A stretch of DNA of 47,800 nucleotides from contig CALHVU010000017.1 of the NCBI GenBank assembly GCA_938036925.1, positions 1 through 47,800 on the forward strand. Reading direction: 5' to 3'. The position numbers and the translations under genes are program-made. Of this stretch, positions 14,274-23,203 are shown piece by piece. Under the pieces are notes generated by a model. It did not search any database. It saw nothing but the letters and a program-made list of their open reading frames with translations, and was not told the origin of the DNA. Position 1 is the stretch's first letter. Each line of letters opens with the position of its first letter. The DNA is from an uncultured Atopobium sp. (GTDB taxonomy: Bacteria; Actinomycetota; Coriobacteriia; Coriobacteriales; Atopobiaceae).

Positions 14274-15553
14274 TGAGTAAAGGAATCGCCAACGCATTTC
14301 GTGTTCCGGAACTAAGGGGAAAGATTCTCCTTACGGTACTGATTCTTCTTCTGTACCGTTTTGGTGCGTATCTTCCTGTGCCCGGTGCTCCATTCCAGCA
14401 GATGCTTTCTGTTTATCAGAATGGTCTTTCTCAGAATGGCGCAATGGCCGTGCTTAACCTATTTTCGGGTGGCGCTCTTTCTCGCATGTCTGTTTTCAGT
14501 CTGGGCATCATGCCTTACATTACGGCTCAGATCATCTTCCAGATGATGCAGTCCGTTATTCCATCTCTTGGCGAGCTTGCTAAAGATGGTGAGAGCGGCC
14601 AGCGTAAGATTACGCAGTACACGCGTTATCTTACGGTTGGCTTAGCTCTGCTCAATGCAGTTGGTTACCTGTTCTTGTTTAAGAGCTATGGTGTATCTTT
14701 TGCATCTATGGAGGGCGTGCCTGAGGCACTTGAAAACTTCCTGGTAGTCTTTACCATGCTAGTTGGTGCCATCATTATTATGTGGCTCGGTGAGGTTATT
14801 ACTCAGCAGGGTGTTGGCAACGGAATGAGTCTTATCATCTTTGCAAACATCATGGCTGGACTTCCAACAGCCCTTATTTCTTCAGTAACTACTCGTGGAA
14901 ACATTGTTCTTACCGTTGTTACTGTTGTGGTTATGCTCGCTATTATTCCGCTCATTGTTTACATTGAGCGTGGTCAGCGTCGTATTCCTATCAACTATGC
15001 CAAGCGCGTTGTTGGTCGTCGTATGATGGGTGGTCAGTCAACATACCTTCCAATTAAGGTAAACACTGCAGGCGTTGTACCAATCATCTTTGCATCTGCA
15101 ATCCTGTACCTTCCTGCTCAGGTTGCTGTGTTCTTCCCAGGAGTAGAGTGGATTCAAAATCTTGCTACTTCACTTTCTTCTGGATGGGTTAACTGGGTTC
15201 TCTCAGTTATGTTCATTGTCTTCTTTGCATACTTCTACACCTCAATGGTGTTTAATCCAGAGGAGACAGCAGACCAGCTTAAGAAGCAGGGTGGCTTTAT
15301 TCCTGGCGTTCGTCCAGGTACTGCTACTTCAACGTATATCAAGACTGTTATTGACAGAGTCACCCTCCCCGGTGCTATCTTTATGGCAGTTCTTGCAATC
15401 GTCCCAACCATCATTTTCTGGTTCACGGGAGATTCGTTGATACAGGCGTTTGGTGGAACTTCCGTCCTGATTATGGTCGGTGTTGCAATGGATACACTCT
15501 CTTCCATTGAGTCCCACCTTAAGATGCACAACTATGAGGGCTTCTTTAAGTAG
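14273..15553 (+). CDS. secY: preprotein translocase subunit SecY
   Basis: SecY is the membrane channel for Sec-dependent export and membrane insertion. The product has 426 residues with ten expected transmembrane helices. Family motifs include GALSRMSVFSLGIMPYITAQII, the cytoplasmic loop GQRRIPINYAKRV and the C-terminal QGGFIPGVRPG. The start is GTG, overlapping the rplO stop by one base. It ends the rplE unit; a strong hairpin follows, immediately before adk. Confidence 0.97.
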   Translation: MSKGIANAFRVPELRGKILLTVLILLLYRFGAYLPVPGAPFQQMLSVYQNGLSQNGAMAVLNLFSGGALSRMSVFSLGIMPYITAQIIFQMMQSVIPSLGELAKDGESGQRKITQYTRYLTVGLALLNAVGYLFLFKSYGVSFASMEGVPEALENFLVVFTMLVGAIIIMWLGEVITQQGVGNGMSLIIFANIMAGLPTALISSVTTRGNIVLTVVTVVVMLAIIPLIVYIERGQRRIPINYAKRVVGRRMMGGQSTYLPIKVNTAGVVPIIFASAILYLPAQVAVFFPGVEWIQNLATSLSSGWVNWVLSVMFIVFFAYFYTSMVFNPEETADQLKKQGGFIPGVRPGTATSTYIKTVIDRVTLPGAIFMAVLAIVPTIIFWFTGDSLIQAFGGTSVLIMVGVAMDTLSSIESHLKMHNYEGFFK

Positions 15554-15570
15554 TTCTTAGTAAGTAGCAT

Positions 15571-15600
15571 AAAGGGGCCTGGAAACAGGCCCCTTTTATT
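15571..15600 (+). terminator. terminator-like hairpin between secY and adk
   Basis: A stem from AAAGGGGCCTG pairs with CAGGCCCCTTT around the loop GAAA (15571-15596), followed by TTTATTATTT. The adk ribosome site starts within about ten bases and its ATG is 25 nt beyond the stem, so there is no room for a separate adk promoter. It may be partial, or adk may rely on read-through. Confidence 0.85.
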
Positions 15601-15620
15601 ATTTGAAAGGAAGGCGAAGC

Positions 15621-16247
15621 ATGAACATTGTTCTTCTCGGCGCACCTGGCGCTGGTAAGGGTACACAGGCTCAGAAGCTCGTTGCAGAGTATGGCCTTGC
15701 TCACATCTCAACCGGTGACCTTCTTCGTGCTGCTGTTAAAGCTCAGTCTGAGCTTGGCATTAAGGCTAAAGAGTATATGGATGCTGGTCAGCTTGTTCCA
15801 GATCAGCTTGTCATTGACCTGGTAAAAGAGCGTCTTTCTGCAGATGACGCAAAAGCAGGCTTCATTCTTGACGGCTTCCCACGCAACACCGCTCAGGCAG
15901 TAACTCTTGATTCTGAGCTTCAGAACATGGGCCTCAAGCTTGATGCAGCTCTGCTTGTTGCTGTTGAGCCAGAGGTTATTGTTGAGCGTCTTTCTTCTCG
16001 CCGTACGTGCAAAGAGTGTGGTTATACTGCACCTGCTGGTACAGAGACTTGCCCAAATTGCTCTGGTGAGATGTATCAGCGTGATGACGATAAGCCAGAG
16101 ACAATTCGTAAGCGTCTTGATGTATACGAGAACCAGACTTCTCCTTTGATCGAGTACTACAAGGGTCATGGAATTCTGAAGGAGGTCAACGGAGATCGTC
16201 CTGTTGACGAGGTATTCGCCGACGTAAAGACGCTCCTCGCACTATGA
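15621..16247 (+). CDS. adk: adenylate kinase, zinc-LID form
   Basis: Adenylate kinase interconverts ATP + AMP and 2 ADP. The product has 208 residues. The P-loop GAPGAGKGTQ is at about residues 7-16, the AMP-binding STGDLLR and DGFPRN motifs follow, and the LID has CKEC and CPNC, the zinc-binding form usual in Gram-positive bacteria. The start is the ATG at 15621 behind AAAGGAAGG; an upstream in-frame TTG at 15603 overlaps that site. Its TGA overlaps the map start (ATGA). Confidence 0.97.
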   Translation: MNIVLLGAPGAGKGTQAQKLVAEYGLAHISTGDLLRAAVKAQSELGIKAKEYMDAGQLVPDQLVIDLVKERLSADDAKAGFILDGFPRNTAQAVTLDSELQNMGLKLDAALLVAVEPEVIVERLSSRRTCKECGYTAPAGTETCPNCSGEMYQRDDDKPETIRKRLDVYENQTSPLIEYYKGHGILKEVNGDRPVDEVFADVKTLLAL

Positions 16248-17032
16248 TTACCATAAAAACACCTGAACAAATCGAGGCAATGAAGGTGTCGGGCGCCCTT
16301 TCTAAGGCAGCCCTTCGCCGTGCTGGATCCATGATTAGACCTGGTGTTTCAACGCTCGAGATTGACCGCGCTGTTGAGGCTTTTATTAGACTTCACGGCG
16401 GAACCCCTACTTTTAAGGGCTATGGTGGATTCCCTGGATCTGTTTGTTCTTCCATTAATGAGCAGATTGTTCACGGTATTCCATCGGCTAACGTCATTTT
16501 GCAAGATGGCGATATTCTGACCATTGATACGGGCGCTACCGTTAACGGTTGGGCAGGAGATAACGCTTGGACGTTCTACTGCGGAACAGTTGACGAGAAA
16601 ACCCAGGCACTTTGTGAGGTTACGCGCGATTGCCTTAAGGCAGGTATTGCAGCTGCTGTTCCTGGAGCTCGCCTTGGCGACGTTGGACATGCAGTCCAGA
16701 AGCTTGCTGAGGATAATGGCTACGGTGTCATTCGTGATTTTGTTGGCCATGGTATTGGTCGCAATCTTCACGAGGATCCAGAGGTCAGAAATTATGGCCG
16801 TGCAGGTAATGGCATTGTTCTTCGTGAGGGAATGGTAATTGCAATCGAGCCAATGATTGCCATGGGTACCTACGATTGCACCGTTCTTGAAAATGGCTGG
16901 ACCGTTGTTACCGATGACGGCCTGCCATCAGCACATTATGAGAACACCGTTGCTATTACTGCCGATGGTCCTGTTATCGTCTCCGAAGACGAAGTTGGTC
17001 CATGGTGCGAGATGCAAGGTGGCATAGAGTAA
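16244..17032 (+). CDS. map: methionine aminopeptidase, type I
   Basis: The enzyme removes the initiator methionine. The product has 262 residues. Substrate-pocket His is in QIVHGIPS, and the five metal ligands appear in DTGATVNGWAGDNAWTF (two Asp), GHGIGRNLHE (His), AIEPMIAMG (Glu) and HYENTVAI (Glu). There is no zinc-finger extension, so it is the simple type Ia form. It overlaps adk by 4 nt. A 113-nt gap with a promoter candidate separates it from infA. Confidence 0.96.
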   Translation: MITIKTPEQIEAMKVSGALSKAALRRAGSMIRPGVSTLEIDRAVEAFIRLHGGTPTFKGYGGFPGSVCSSINEQIVHGIPSANVILQDGDILTIDTGATVNGWAGDNAWTFYCGTVDEKTQALCEVTRDCLKAGIAAAVPGARLGDVGHAVQKLAEDNGYGVIRDFVGHGIGRNLHEDPEVRNYGRAGNGIVLREGMVIAIEPMIAMGTYDCTVLENGWTVVTDDGLPSAHYENTVAITADGPVIVSEDEVGPWCEMQGGIE

Positions 17033-17081
17033 CTAATACATAGTTCTTCTCGCTATCTAATTGTGTTGAAAAAATAAGTGA

Positions 17082-17110
17082 TAGACGAGTGGCACATTTT
17101 TATGTATTAT
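17082..17110 (+). promoter_or_regulatory. candidate infA promoter
   Basis: TAGACG (17082-17087, four of six consensus), a 17-bp spacer and TATTAT (17105-17110, five of six) lie 35 nt before infA in an A/T-rich stretch. It would start the infA-rpmJ-rpsM-rpsK-rpsD-rpoA-rplQ transcript. Confidence 0.5.
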
Positions 17111-17145
17111 TGATAACCGCTGTCGATGTGTCGAGAGGATGAAAG

Positions 17146-17364
17146 TTGGCTAAACAAGACGCGATTGAGCTTGAAGGCAAGGTACTAGAACCCCTGCCAA
17201 ACGCTATGTTTAACGTTGAGTTAGAGAACGGCAAGACCATCCTTTGCACCATCTCAGGTAAGATTCGAATGAACTACATTCGAATTCTCCCTGGTGACAA
17301 GGTTGTAGTAGAGATTTCTCCTTACGATCTTACCAGGGGTCGCATTACCTACCGTTATAAGTAA
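17146..17364 (+). CDS. infA: translation initiation factor IF-1
   Basis: IF-1 blocks the A site during initiation. The product has 72 residues, an OB fold with ELEGKVLEPLPNAMFNVELENG, GKIRMNYIRILPGDKVVVE and YDLTRGRITYRYK, full length for the family. The start is TTG behind GAGAGGATG; no in-frame ATG fits. A 146-nt gap follows, with the small inverted repeat TGTAC/GTACA near 17430-17443. Confidence 0.97.
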   Translation: MAKQDAIELEGKVLEPLPNAMFNVELENGKTILCTISGKIRMNYIRILPGDKVVVEISPYDLTRGRITYRYK

Positions 17365-17510
17365 GTAATGCAAAAGTCTTGTGCCATGCATGAGGCTATC
17401 TGTGTCTTTGCGCACGTTGCAAGGGCATATGTACGTAAGTACAGTCGGTATTTCACGCCAGCGGCTGGGCGAGTATATAGTTCGTATCAGCAGAACCGAA
17501 AGGAAGACAC

Positions 17511-17624
17511 ATGAAGGTACGTCCTTCGGTAAAGAAGATGTGCGACAAGTGCAAAGTCATCCGTCGCCACGGTAAGGTTTACGTGATTTGCGAGAACCCG
17601 CGCCACAAGCAGCGTCAGGGCTAA
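17511..17624 (+). CDS. rpmJ: 50S ribosomal protein L36, zinc-ribbon form
   Basis: A 37-codon gene reading MKVRPSVKKMCDKCKVI at the start and ENPRHKQRQG at the end. It has three Cys and one His in the C-x2-C-x12-C-x4-H pattern of the zinc form. The ribosome site GAAAGGAAG precedes the ATG. rpsM begins 15 nt later. Confidence 0.96.
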   Translation: MKVRPSVKKMCDKCKVIRRHGKVYVICENPRHKQRQG

Positions 17625-17639
17625 GGAAGGAGCACCAAG

Positions 17640-18008
17640 TTGGCCCGTATTAACGGCGTCGACCTGCCACGCGATAAGCGTGTTGAGGTCGGACTCACCT
17701 ATCTTTACGGCATTGGTCAGACTCGTGCAACCAAGATTTGCAACGAGACTGGTATCGATGTAAATACTCGCGTCAAGGACCTCACAGAGGAAGAAGTCAC
17801 CAAGATTCGTGACTTTATTGACGCAAATTACACCACCGAGGGCGATCTTCGCCGCGAGGTGCGTCAAAATGTTGCCCGCCTGATGGAGATTGGCTGCTAC
17901 CGCGGCCTCCGTCACCGCAAGGGCCTCCCTGTCCACGGTCAGCGTACCCACACTAACGCTCGTACTCGTAAGGGTAAGAAGCGTCAGGTGGGCGGCAAGA
18001 AGAAGTAG
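17640..18008 (+). CDS. rpsM: 30S ribosomal protein S13
   Basis: S13 bridges the head of the 30S subunit to the 50S. The product has 122 residues with ARINGVDLPRDKRVEVGLTYLYGIGQTRA, the helix-two-turn-helix region, and RGLRHRKGLPVHGQRTHTNARTRKG near the C-terminus. The start is TTG with ribosome site AAGGAAGGAG. rpsK follows after 14 nt. Confidence 0.97.
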   Translation: MARINGVDLPRDKRVEVGLTYLYGIGQTRATKICNETGIDVNTRVKDLTEEEVTKIRDFIDANYTTEGDLRREVRQNVARLMEIGCYRGLRHRKGLPVHGQRTHTNARTRKGKKRQVGGKKK

Positions 18009-18022
18009 GCGAGGAGTAGCTA

Positions 18023-18424
18023 ATGGCACAGAAAAAGAACGCTCGCACTACACGCGTCCGCCGCTCCGAGCGTAAAAACATTGCAGTGGGCCAGGCCCAC
18101 ATCAAGAGCACATTCAATAACACGATTGTCTCTATTTCCGATCCCCAGGGTAATGTAATTTCCTGGCAGTCCGGTGGTACCGTCGGCTTCAAGGGCTCTC
18201 GTAAGTCCACTCCTTTTGCTGCACAGCTTGCAGCAGAGGCAGCAGCAAAGGCAGCAATGGAGCACGGTCTCCACAAGGTAGCTGTTTTTGTTAAGGGCCC
18301 AGGCTCTGGTCGCGAGACCGCAATCCGTTCCCTTCAGGCAGCAGGCCTCGAGGTTTCGGGTATTCAGGATAAGACACCTATTGCACACAACGGCTGCCGT
18401 CCTAAAAAGCGCCGTCGCAACTAG
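18023..18424 (+). CDS. rpsK: 30S ribosomal protein S11
   Basis: S11 lies on the platform near the E site. The product has 133 residues with GQAHIKSTFNNTIVSISDPQGNVISW, KGPGSGRETAIRSLQAAGLEV and the basic end GCRPKKRRRN. The ribosome site is GCGAGGAG. rpsD follows after 17 nt. Confidence 0.97.
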   Translation: MAQKKNARTTRVRRSERKNIAVGQAHIKSTFNNTIVSISDPQGNVISWQSGGTVGFKGSRKSTPFAAQLAAEAAAKAAMEHGLHKVAVFVKGPGSGRETAIRSLQAAGLEVSGIQDKTPIAHNGCRPKKRRRN

Positions 18425-18441
18425 CACGAAAGGACAAGCAA

Positions 18442-19035
18442 ATGGCAATTGATAGGACCCCGGTCCTTAAAAGATGTCGTCAGCTTGGCATCGATCCCGT
18501 TGTGATGGGGATCAATAAGACTTCTAACCGTGAGCCACGTCGCCGTCGTCGCCAGGAGAGCGAGTACGGTATGCAGCTCCGTGAGAAGCAGAAGGCTAAG
18601 TTCATTTACGGCGTCCTTGAGAACCAGTTCCACGGTTACTATGAGATGGCTAAGAAGAACCCAGGCATTACTGGTGACAACCTGATGAGCATCCTTGAGA
18701 CTCGTCTTGATAACGTCATCTTCCGCCTTGGCTTTGCTCGTACACGTAAAGAGGCTCGTCAGACTGTCCGTCACGGTCACATTACCGTTAACGGTCAGCG
18801 CGTTGACATTCCTTCTTATCGCGTAAAGAGCGGCGATGTTATCGCTGTTGCTTCCAAGGCAAAGGATCTTCTTCCAATCAAGGAAGCTCTCATTTCCTCC
18901 GAGCACATGGCAGTTCCTGCATGGCTTGAGGTTGACATTGAGAAGCTGCAGGGCACTGTTCTTCAGCTTCCAACCCGCGATCAGATCGACCTTGAGATTG
19001 ACGCACAGCTGATCGTCGAGCTCTACTCCAAGTAA
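18442..19035 (+). CDS. rpsD: 30S ribosomal protein S4
   Basis: S4 nucleates 16S assembly and in E. coli represses the alpha operon. The product has 197 residues. It is the zinc-free form, with one Cys near the N-terminus, and has the S4 RNA-binding domain around LETRLDNVIFRLGFARTRKEARQTVRHGHITVNG. The ribosome site AAAGGAC is moderate. rpoA begins 24 nt downstream. Confidence 0.97.
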   Translation: MAIDRTPVLKRCRQLGIDPVVMGINKTSNREPRRRRRQESEYGMQLREKQKAKFIYGVLENQFHGYYEMAKKNPGITGDNLMSILETRLDNVIFRLGFARTRKEARQTVRHGHITVNGQRVDIPSYRVKSGDVIAVASKAKDLLPIKEALISSEHMAVPAWLEVDIEKLQGTVLQLPTRDQIDLEIDAQLIVELYSK

Positions 19036-19059
19036 GCCCGACCCGTTTTGGAGGTAGCA

Positions 19060-20001
19060 ATGTCCGAATTTATCCGACCAAACGTGTCGGTAGATGAAAT
19101 CGGCGCAAACGTCGCTCGTGTGAGCGTAGAGCCGCTTGAGCGTGGCTATGGTGACACGCTTGGCAACTCCCTCCGCCGCGTACTGCTTTCCTCTCTTGAG
19201 GGAGCTGCGGTTGAGGCCATCCAGATTGATGGCGTTCAGCATGAGTTCACTACGGTTGAAGGCGTCTATGAGGACGTTACTGACATCGTTCTGAACGTTA
19301 AGGGCCTAGTTTTCCGCAACACCAACAACTCTGATGAGGCTGAGGCTTCCATCTCTGTTGATGGTCCTTGCAAAGTCACTGGTGCTGATCTTGATGTTCC
19401 TATGGGCTACGAGCTGGTTAACCCAGCTCAGCACATTTGCACCCTTGCTGAGGGAGCTCATCTTTCCATGAGACTTCGCCTTGGTAATGGTCGCGGTTAT
19501 GTTTCCGGTGAGGATAACGAGCGTGAGAGCGATCCAATTGGATTCATTCACGTTGACTCGATCTTCTCGCCAGTTCGCCGCTGCGCTAAGGCTGTTGAGC
19601 CTTGCCGTGTTGGCCGTCACACCGACTATGATCGTCTGGTGCTTGAGGTTGAGACCAATGGTGCAATCAGCCCTCGCGAGGCTGTCGTTGAGGCTGCAAA
19701 CATCATTAACCAGCACATGAGCGCATTCATGGGACTTACTGATTTTGACGAGACTCAGGAAGAGGCTTCGATTTTTGCTAAGGCAGACGTCGAGGACGAT
19801 TCCGAGCTTGAGAAGCAGGTTGAGGATCTGGACCTTTCCGTCCGTTCTTACAACTGCCTCAAGCGTGCAGGAATTCACTCTGTCCGTCAGCTCGTTGATT
19901 TCTCTGAGAACGATCTTCTCAACATCAGAAACTTTGGTGTTAAGTCTATTGAAGAAGTCAAGGAAAAGCTCGAGAGCATGGGCCTGTCCCTTAAGGCTTA
20001 G
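19060..20001 (+). CDS. rpoA: DNA-directed RNA polymerase alpha subunit
   Basis: Alpha dimerises to start polymerase assembly and its C-terminal domain binds UP elements and activators. The product has 313 residues. The assembly domain contains ERGYGDTLGNSLRRVLLSSLEGAAVEAIQIDGVQHEF, and the C-terminal domain has LDLSVRSYNCLKRAGIHSVRQL and NFGVKSIEEVKEKL. The start is the ATG at 19060 behind GGAGGT (19050-19055); an in-frame TTG at 19048 lies upstream of that site. Confidence 0.97.
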   Translation: MSEFIRPNVSVDEIGANVARVSVEPLERGYGDTLGNSLRRVLLSSLEGAAVEAIQIDGVQHEFTTVEGVYEDVTDIVLNVKGLVFRNTNNSDEAEASISVDGPCKVTGADLDVPMGYELVNPAQHICTLAEGAHLSMRLRLGNGRGYVSGEDNERESDPIGFIHVDSIFSPVRRCAKAVEPCRVGRHTDYDRLVLEVETNGAISPREAVVEAANIINQHMSAFMGLTDFDETQEEASIFAKADVEDDSELEKQVEDLDLSVRSYNCLKRAGIHSVRQLVDFSENDLLNIRNFGVKSIEEVKEKLESMGLSLKA

Positions 20002-20034
20002 TCGCGCCTTGTCACGCATAGGAGAATGTAAATT

Positions 20035-20520
20035 ATGAGGCACAATAAGAAGAGGGGCATGAAGCTTGGTACTGATGCTAGCCACACCAAGGCCATCAAG
20101 AAGAGCCTGATCCAAGCCCTTTTCACTAACGATCGTATTAAGACTCTTGACGTCCGCGCTAAGGCAGTTCGCGGCGAGGTCGACAAGGTCATCACTTGGG
20201 CAAAGCGCGGCGACCTTCACGCTCGTCGTCTTGCTATGGCCAAGGTTGGTAACGCAGAGCTTGTCCGTGAGGTATTTGACAAGGCTGCTCAGGGTATGTG
20301 GGCTGACCGCAACGGCGGTTACACCCGTATCATGAAGCTTGGTCCTCGTAAGGGCGACGCTTCTGAGGTTGTTATCCTTGAGCTTGTTACCGAACCAGTT
20401 CAGCCAAAGGCTTCTAACAAGAAGGCTAAGGCAACCAAGGTTGCTCCTGCTCCTGTAAAGGAAGAGGAGACCGAGGCTCCAGCAGAGGAGACCGAGCAGA
20501 CCGAAGAGGCTGCAGAGTAA
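20035..20520 (+). CDS. rplQ: 50S ribosomal protein L17 with acidic tail
   Basis: L17 lies at the tunnel exit. The first 120 or so residues match the family (RHNKKRGMKLGTDASHTKAIKKSL, GGYTRIMKLGPRKGDASEVVILELV). An extra tail of about 37 residues is first basic (KASNKKAKATK) and then rich in Glu, Ala and Pro, ending in TEQTEEAAE. Such tails occur in actinobacterial L17. The ribosome site TAGGAG precedes the ATG. A terminator follows. Confidence 0.96.
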   Translation: MRHNKKRGMKLGTDASHTKAIKKSLIQALFTNDRIKTLDVRAKAVRGEVDKVITWAKRGDLHARRLAMAKVGNAELVREVFDKAAQGMWADRNGGYTRIMKLGPRKGDASEVVILELVTEPVQPKASNKKAKATKVAPAPVKEEETEAPAEETEQTEEAAE

Positions 20521-20539
20521 CTTCTGTCAAAGTGAATCT

Positions 20540-20576
20540 AAAGAGGTCCTGGCTTTTTGCTGGGACCTCTTTTTCA
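20540..20576 (+). terminator. terminator-like hairpin between rplQ and ecfA
   Basis: A 10-bp stem (AAAGAGGTCC 20540-20549 with GGACCTCTTT 20563-20572) runs into TTTTTC. The ecfA ribosome site AAGGAGGG starts at 20581 and its ATG is 22 nt beyond the stem, leaving no space for a promoter. Confidence 0.85.
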
Positions 20577-20593
20577 AATGAAGGAGGGTTGTC

Positions 20594-22306
20594 ATGATTG
20601 AGTTCAAAAGCGTTTCATTTGCATACGGTTCTTCAACTGCTACACAATCTATGACCGACCCTGCTTCAAAAGACTCCATGGGAGCCACTGAGAGCCTTTC
20701 TCAGCCAAAGATGGCGCCAACCCTGGATAACGTTTCATTTAACTTAAAGCCTGGCTCTAGAACGGTTGTGCTTGGCCATAATGGCTCAGGTAAGTCAACG
20801 CTTGCAAATCTTTGTAACGCATCGCTCTTTCCGTTTTCTGGAGAAGTTTTAGTAGACGGCACCTCAACTGCTGGTGTGCCATCTACTCAGATTTCTTCGC
20901 ATGTGGGAATGGTTCGTCAAGATCCAACTGCTCAGCTGGTATGTGCAACTGTCTTTGACGAGGTTGCCTTTGGTCCTGCTAATCTTGGACTGCCAAAAGA
21001 AGAGATTGTTTCTCGTGTTACTCAAACACTGGAGCTTTGTGACATTGCCGATTTGATTGACGCGCCTACCCATACGCTTTCTGGAGGCCAACAGCAGCTT
21101 GTTTCTATTGCAGCAGCGCTTTCAGTGCAACCACGTTATCTGGTGCTTGATGAGGCATTTGCGCAGCTTGATACTCGATTCAGAAATCACCTTTCTAACC
21201 TGGTAAATACCCTTGTTACAAACGAGATGGGTGTGCTTGAGATTTCTCATTCGTTTGAGTCTCTTCCCGGGGCTGACCAGGTACTTGTTTTGGAGAAAGG
21301 CCAGTTAGTTTGGTCGGGAACTCCCACAGAGTTTCTCTTGGATGCAAATGCAATCGCAAACGCTGGTTTTGATGATGCACTCACAGCAACAGCGCATATA
21401 GCTGCACAGGCTGGCTATAAGTTTGATGTGCCTTTTAACGCATCAGAGTTTGTTGCGTTTCTTATTCAGAACAACCTTGCGTTTGATGCTTTGGATACCC
21501 TTGTGTATCAGCGTGCCCTTGAGGTGGTGCGAGCAAACAACTATGACGGGATCCAGGCGCTTGGCGAGGAACACGAGCTGGCAGTTTGTGGCGTGTCTCA
21601 CGCGTTTGACAGGCCCGTTCTGCATGACGTAACACTATCTGCCACAGGGGAGCTTGTTGTTCTGGTAGGCGCTTCTGGCTCTGGAAAAACAACCTGCGCC
21701 CGCATAGCCGCTGGCCTCATAGAGGCTGATACCGGGCACGCAACAATCGATGCGCGACTGGTGTGCCCTGGAGATGTCGGCATGTGTTTTCAGCGCCCTC
21801 AGGATCAACTCTTTGCCCAAAGTGTTGCTGAAGATATTGCGTTTGGTCCAACTAACAAGGGTTTCTCGCCAGACGATGTTGAGGCGCTTGTCGCGTATGC
21901 GGCAGCACGTGTGGGGATTGACCAGCAGGTCATGGATGCGTCTCCGCTAACGCTTTCTGGTGGCCAGGCTCGTCGCGCAGCGCTTGCAGGAACGCTGGCC
22001 TGCGCAACGTACGCGGTGGTGTTTGATGAGGCAACGTCCGGACTTGATGGCGAGGCGCGCTCGCAGGTGCTGCATCTTGCTCGTGAGCTGGCAAACGAAG
22101 GCAAAGCGGTTCTTGCAATCACCCATGATGTAAGCGAATGGCTTCCTTTTGCTGACAGAGTAGTGTTTCTCGAGAAGGGCTGTGTTGTTGCAGACGTCAA
22201 TGTGCAAGAAGCACAGACAACCCCAGAGATATACGAGGCGGCGCAGCTTGATTGCCCACTGTTTGTAAGCGTATTGCATGAGCTTTTGGAGGCCTGCTAT
22301 GTCTAA
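20594..22306 (+). CDS. ecfA: ECF transporter energy-coupling ATPase, fused A1-A2
   Basis: This provides both ATPase subunits of an energy-coupling-factor transporter that powers vitamin or metal uptake by separate S components. In 570 residues there are two ABC domains. Domain 1 has Walker A GHNGSGKST (about 60), signature LSGGQQQ (about 162) and Walker B YLVLDEAF (about 182). Domain 2 has GASGSGKTT (about 358), LSGGQARR (about 453) and VVFDEATSGLD (about 474). About 25 extra residues, rich in Ser and Thr, interrupt the first strand pair of domain 1. The ribosome site AAGGAGGG is strong. ecfT overlaps its 3' end by 8 nt. Confidence 0.93.
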   Translation: MIEFKSVSFAYGSSTATQSMTDPASKDSMGATESLSQPKMAPTLDNVSFNLKPGSRTVVLGHNGSGKSTLANLCNASLFPFSGEVLVDGTSTAGVPSTQISSHVGMVRQDPTAQLVCATVFDEVAFGPANLGLPKEEIVSRVTQTLELCDIADLIDAPTHTLSGGQQQLVSIAAALSVQPRYLVLDEAFAQLDTRFRNHLSNLVNTLVTNEMGVLEISHSFESLPGADQVLVLEKGQLVWSGTPTEFLLDANAIANAGFDDALTATAHIAAQAGYKFDVPFNASEFVAFLIQNNLAFDALDTLVYQRALEVVRANNYDGIQALGEEHELAVCGVSHAFDRPVLHDVTLSATGELVVLVGASGSGKTTCARIAAGLIEADTGHATIDARLVCPGDVGMCFQRPQDQLFAQSVAEDIAFGPTNKGFSPDDVEALVAYAAARVGIDQQVMDASPLTLSGGQARRAALAGTLACATYAVVFDEATSGLDGEARSQVLHLARELANEGKAVLAITHDVSEWLPFADRVVFLEKGCVVADVNVQEAQTTPEIYEAAQLDCPLFVSVLHELLEACYV

Positions 22307-23075
22307 GTGCCCCTGTGCTCTGCTTAAGCACTTCTCGCTTGCTTCATTGACAGCGCAGGCAAAAATTGTTGCCACTTTTGTGGGTATTGTTGCTCTCTTC
22401 TCAGTTCAACAGCCACTTGCCTTTGCGGTGTTCGCCTTGATTTGCGTGAGCCTTTTGTGGAGTGCTCGTGTAAGCTTGCCAGAGTTTTTGCGCGTAGCAA
22501 AGCCTGCAGCGTTCATTCTGCTTATATCATTTGTGGCCAATACGCTGGTGTTTATTGGACATCCCGATATCATTTTCTCTGGATCAGTTGGTCTTTCTGT
22601 GACGGGGTTTTACAGAAGTACCGTAGCTATTGCCCGCGTGTTGCTTGCCTTGGCACTGGTTTTATCAGTAGCGTCAACAACTACTCCTACGCAGCTTGCT
22701 GATGGCTTTTCTGTACTATTGCTGCCGTTGCGTCTTATTCATGTTGACGTTGATGGTTTGAGCATTGTGCTCTCAATTGCTCTGAGGGCAATTCCGCTTA
22801 CCTTAGAAGAACTCGACAGAATTAGAGCAGCTCAGAGGGCACGTGGATTCAATTTTGAATCAGGCGGTATTGTTGAGCGCATCAAAAAGTGGTTTACGCT
22901 TTTGGTGCCGCTGACCGTCTCGCTCTTTCAGCGCGCAGATCAGATGGCGCAAACAATGACAGATCGCTGTCTTGGCGCAGCTAAACGTACGCGTATCTCT
23001 GCAAAAGTGCAGCTTGTTGATTGGGTAGTGTTGCTGCTGTGGGTTGCACTGTGTCTTGGTCTTACAGCGCTGTAG
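22299..23075 (+). CDS. ecfT: ECF transporter transmembrane subunit T
   Basis: The T subunit couples the ATPases to interchangeable S components. The product has 258 residues with several hydrophobic helices and a cytoplasmic coupling region. The first coupling motif is RAAQRARGFNF (Ala-Arg-Gly); at the expected second motif only a degenerate X-Arg-X (TDRCLGA) is seen. The start is the ATG at 22299 behind TTTTGGAGG; the frame stays open upstream but only within ecfA. No S component is in the window, so this is probably a shared group-II module. Confidence 0.9.
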   Translation: MSKCPCALLKHFSLASLTAQAKIVATFVGIVALFSVQQPLAFAVFALICVSLLWSARVSLPEFLRVAKPAAFILLISFVANTLVFIGHPDIIFSGSVGLSVTGFYRSTVAIARVLLALALVLSVASTTTPTQLADGFSVLLLPLRLIHVDVDGLSIVLSIALRAIPLTLEELDRIRAAQRARGFNFESGGIVERIKKWFTLLVPLTVSLFQRADQMAQTMTDRCLGAAKRTRISAKVQLVDWVVLLLWVALCLGLTAL

Positions 23076-23203
23076 TGATCTTGCATTGCTGAACAACCTT
23101 GCATTGCTGTAGCGGTCTTGTGTCCAGCAGCTACAATACGTGCGTCAACTTTGAGCCTACGATACAATCACTCTAGCGGGCACAAGTCATTTCAGGGAGC
23201 TTC

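Noticed and set aside
23080..23109. Direct repeat CTTGCATTGCTG upstream of truA
   Set aside because: Only two copies 18 bp apart; likely a small local duplication.
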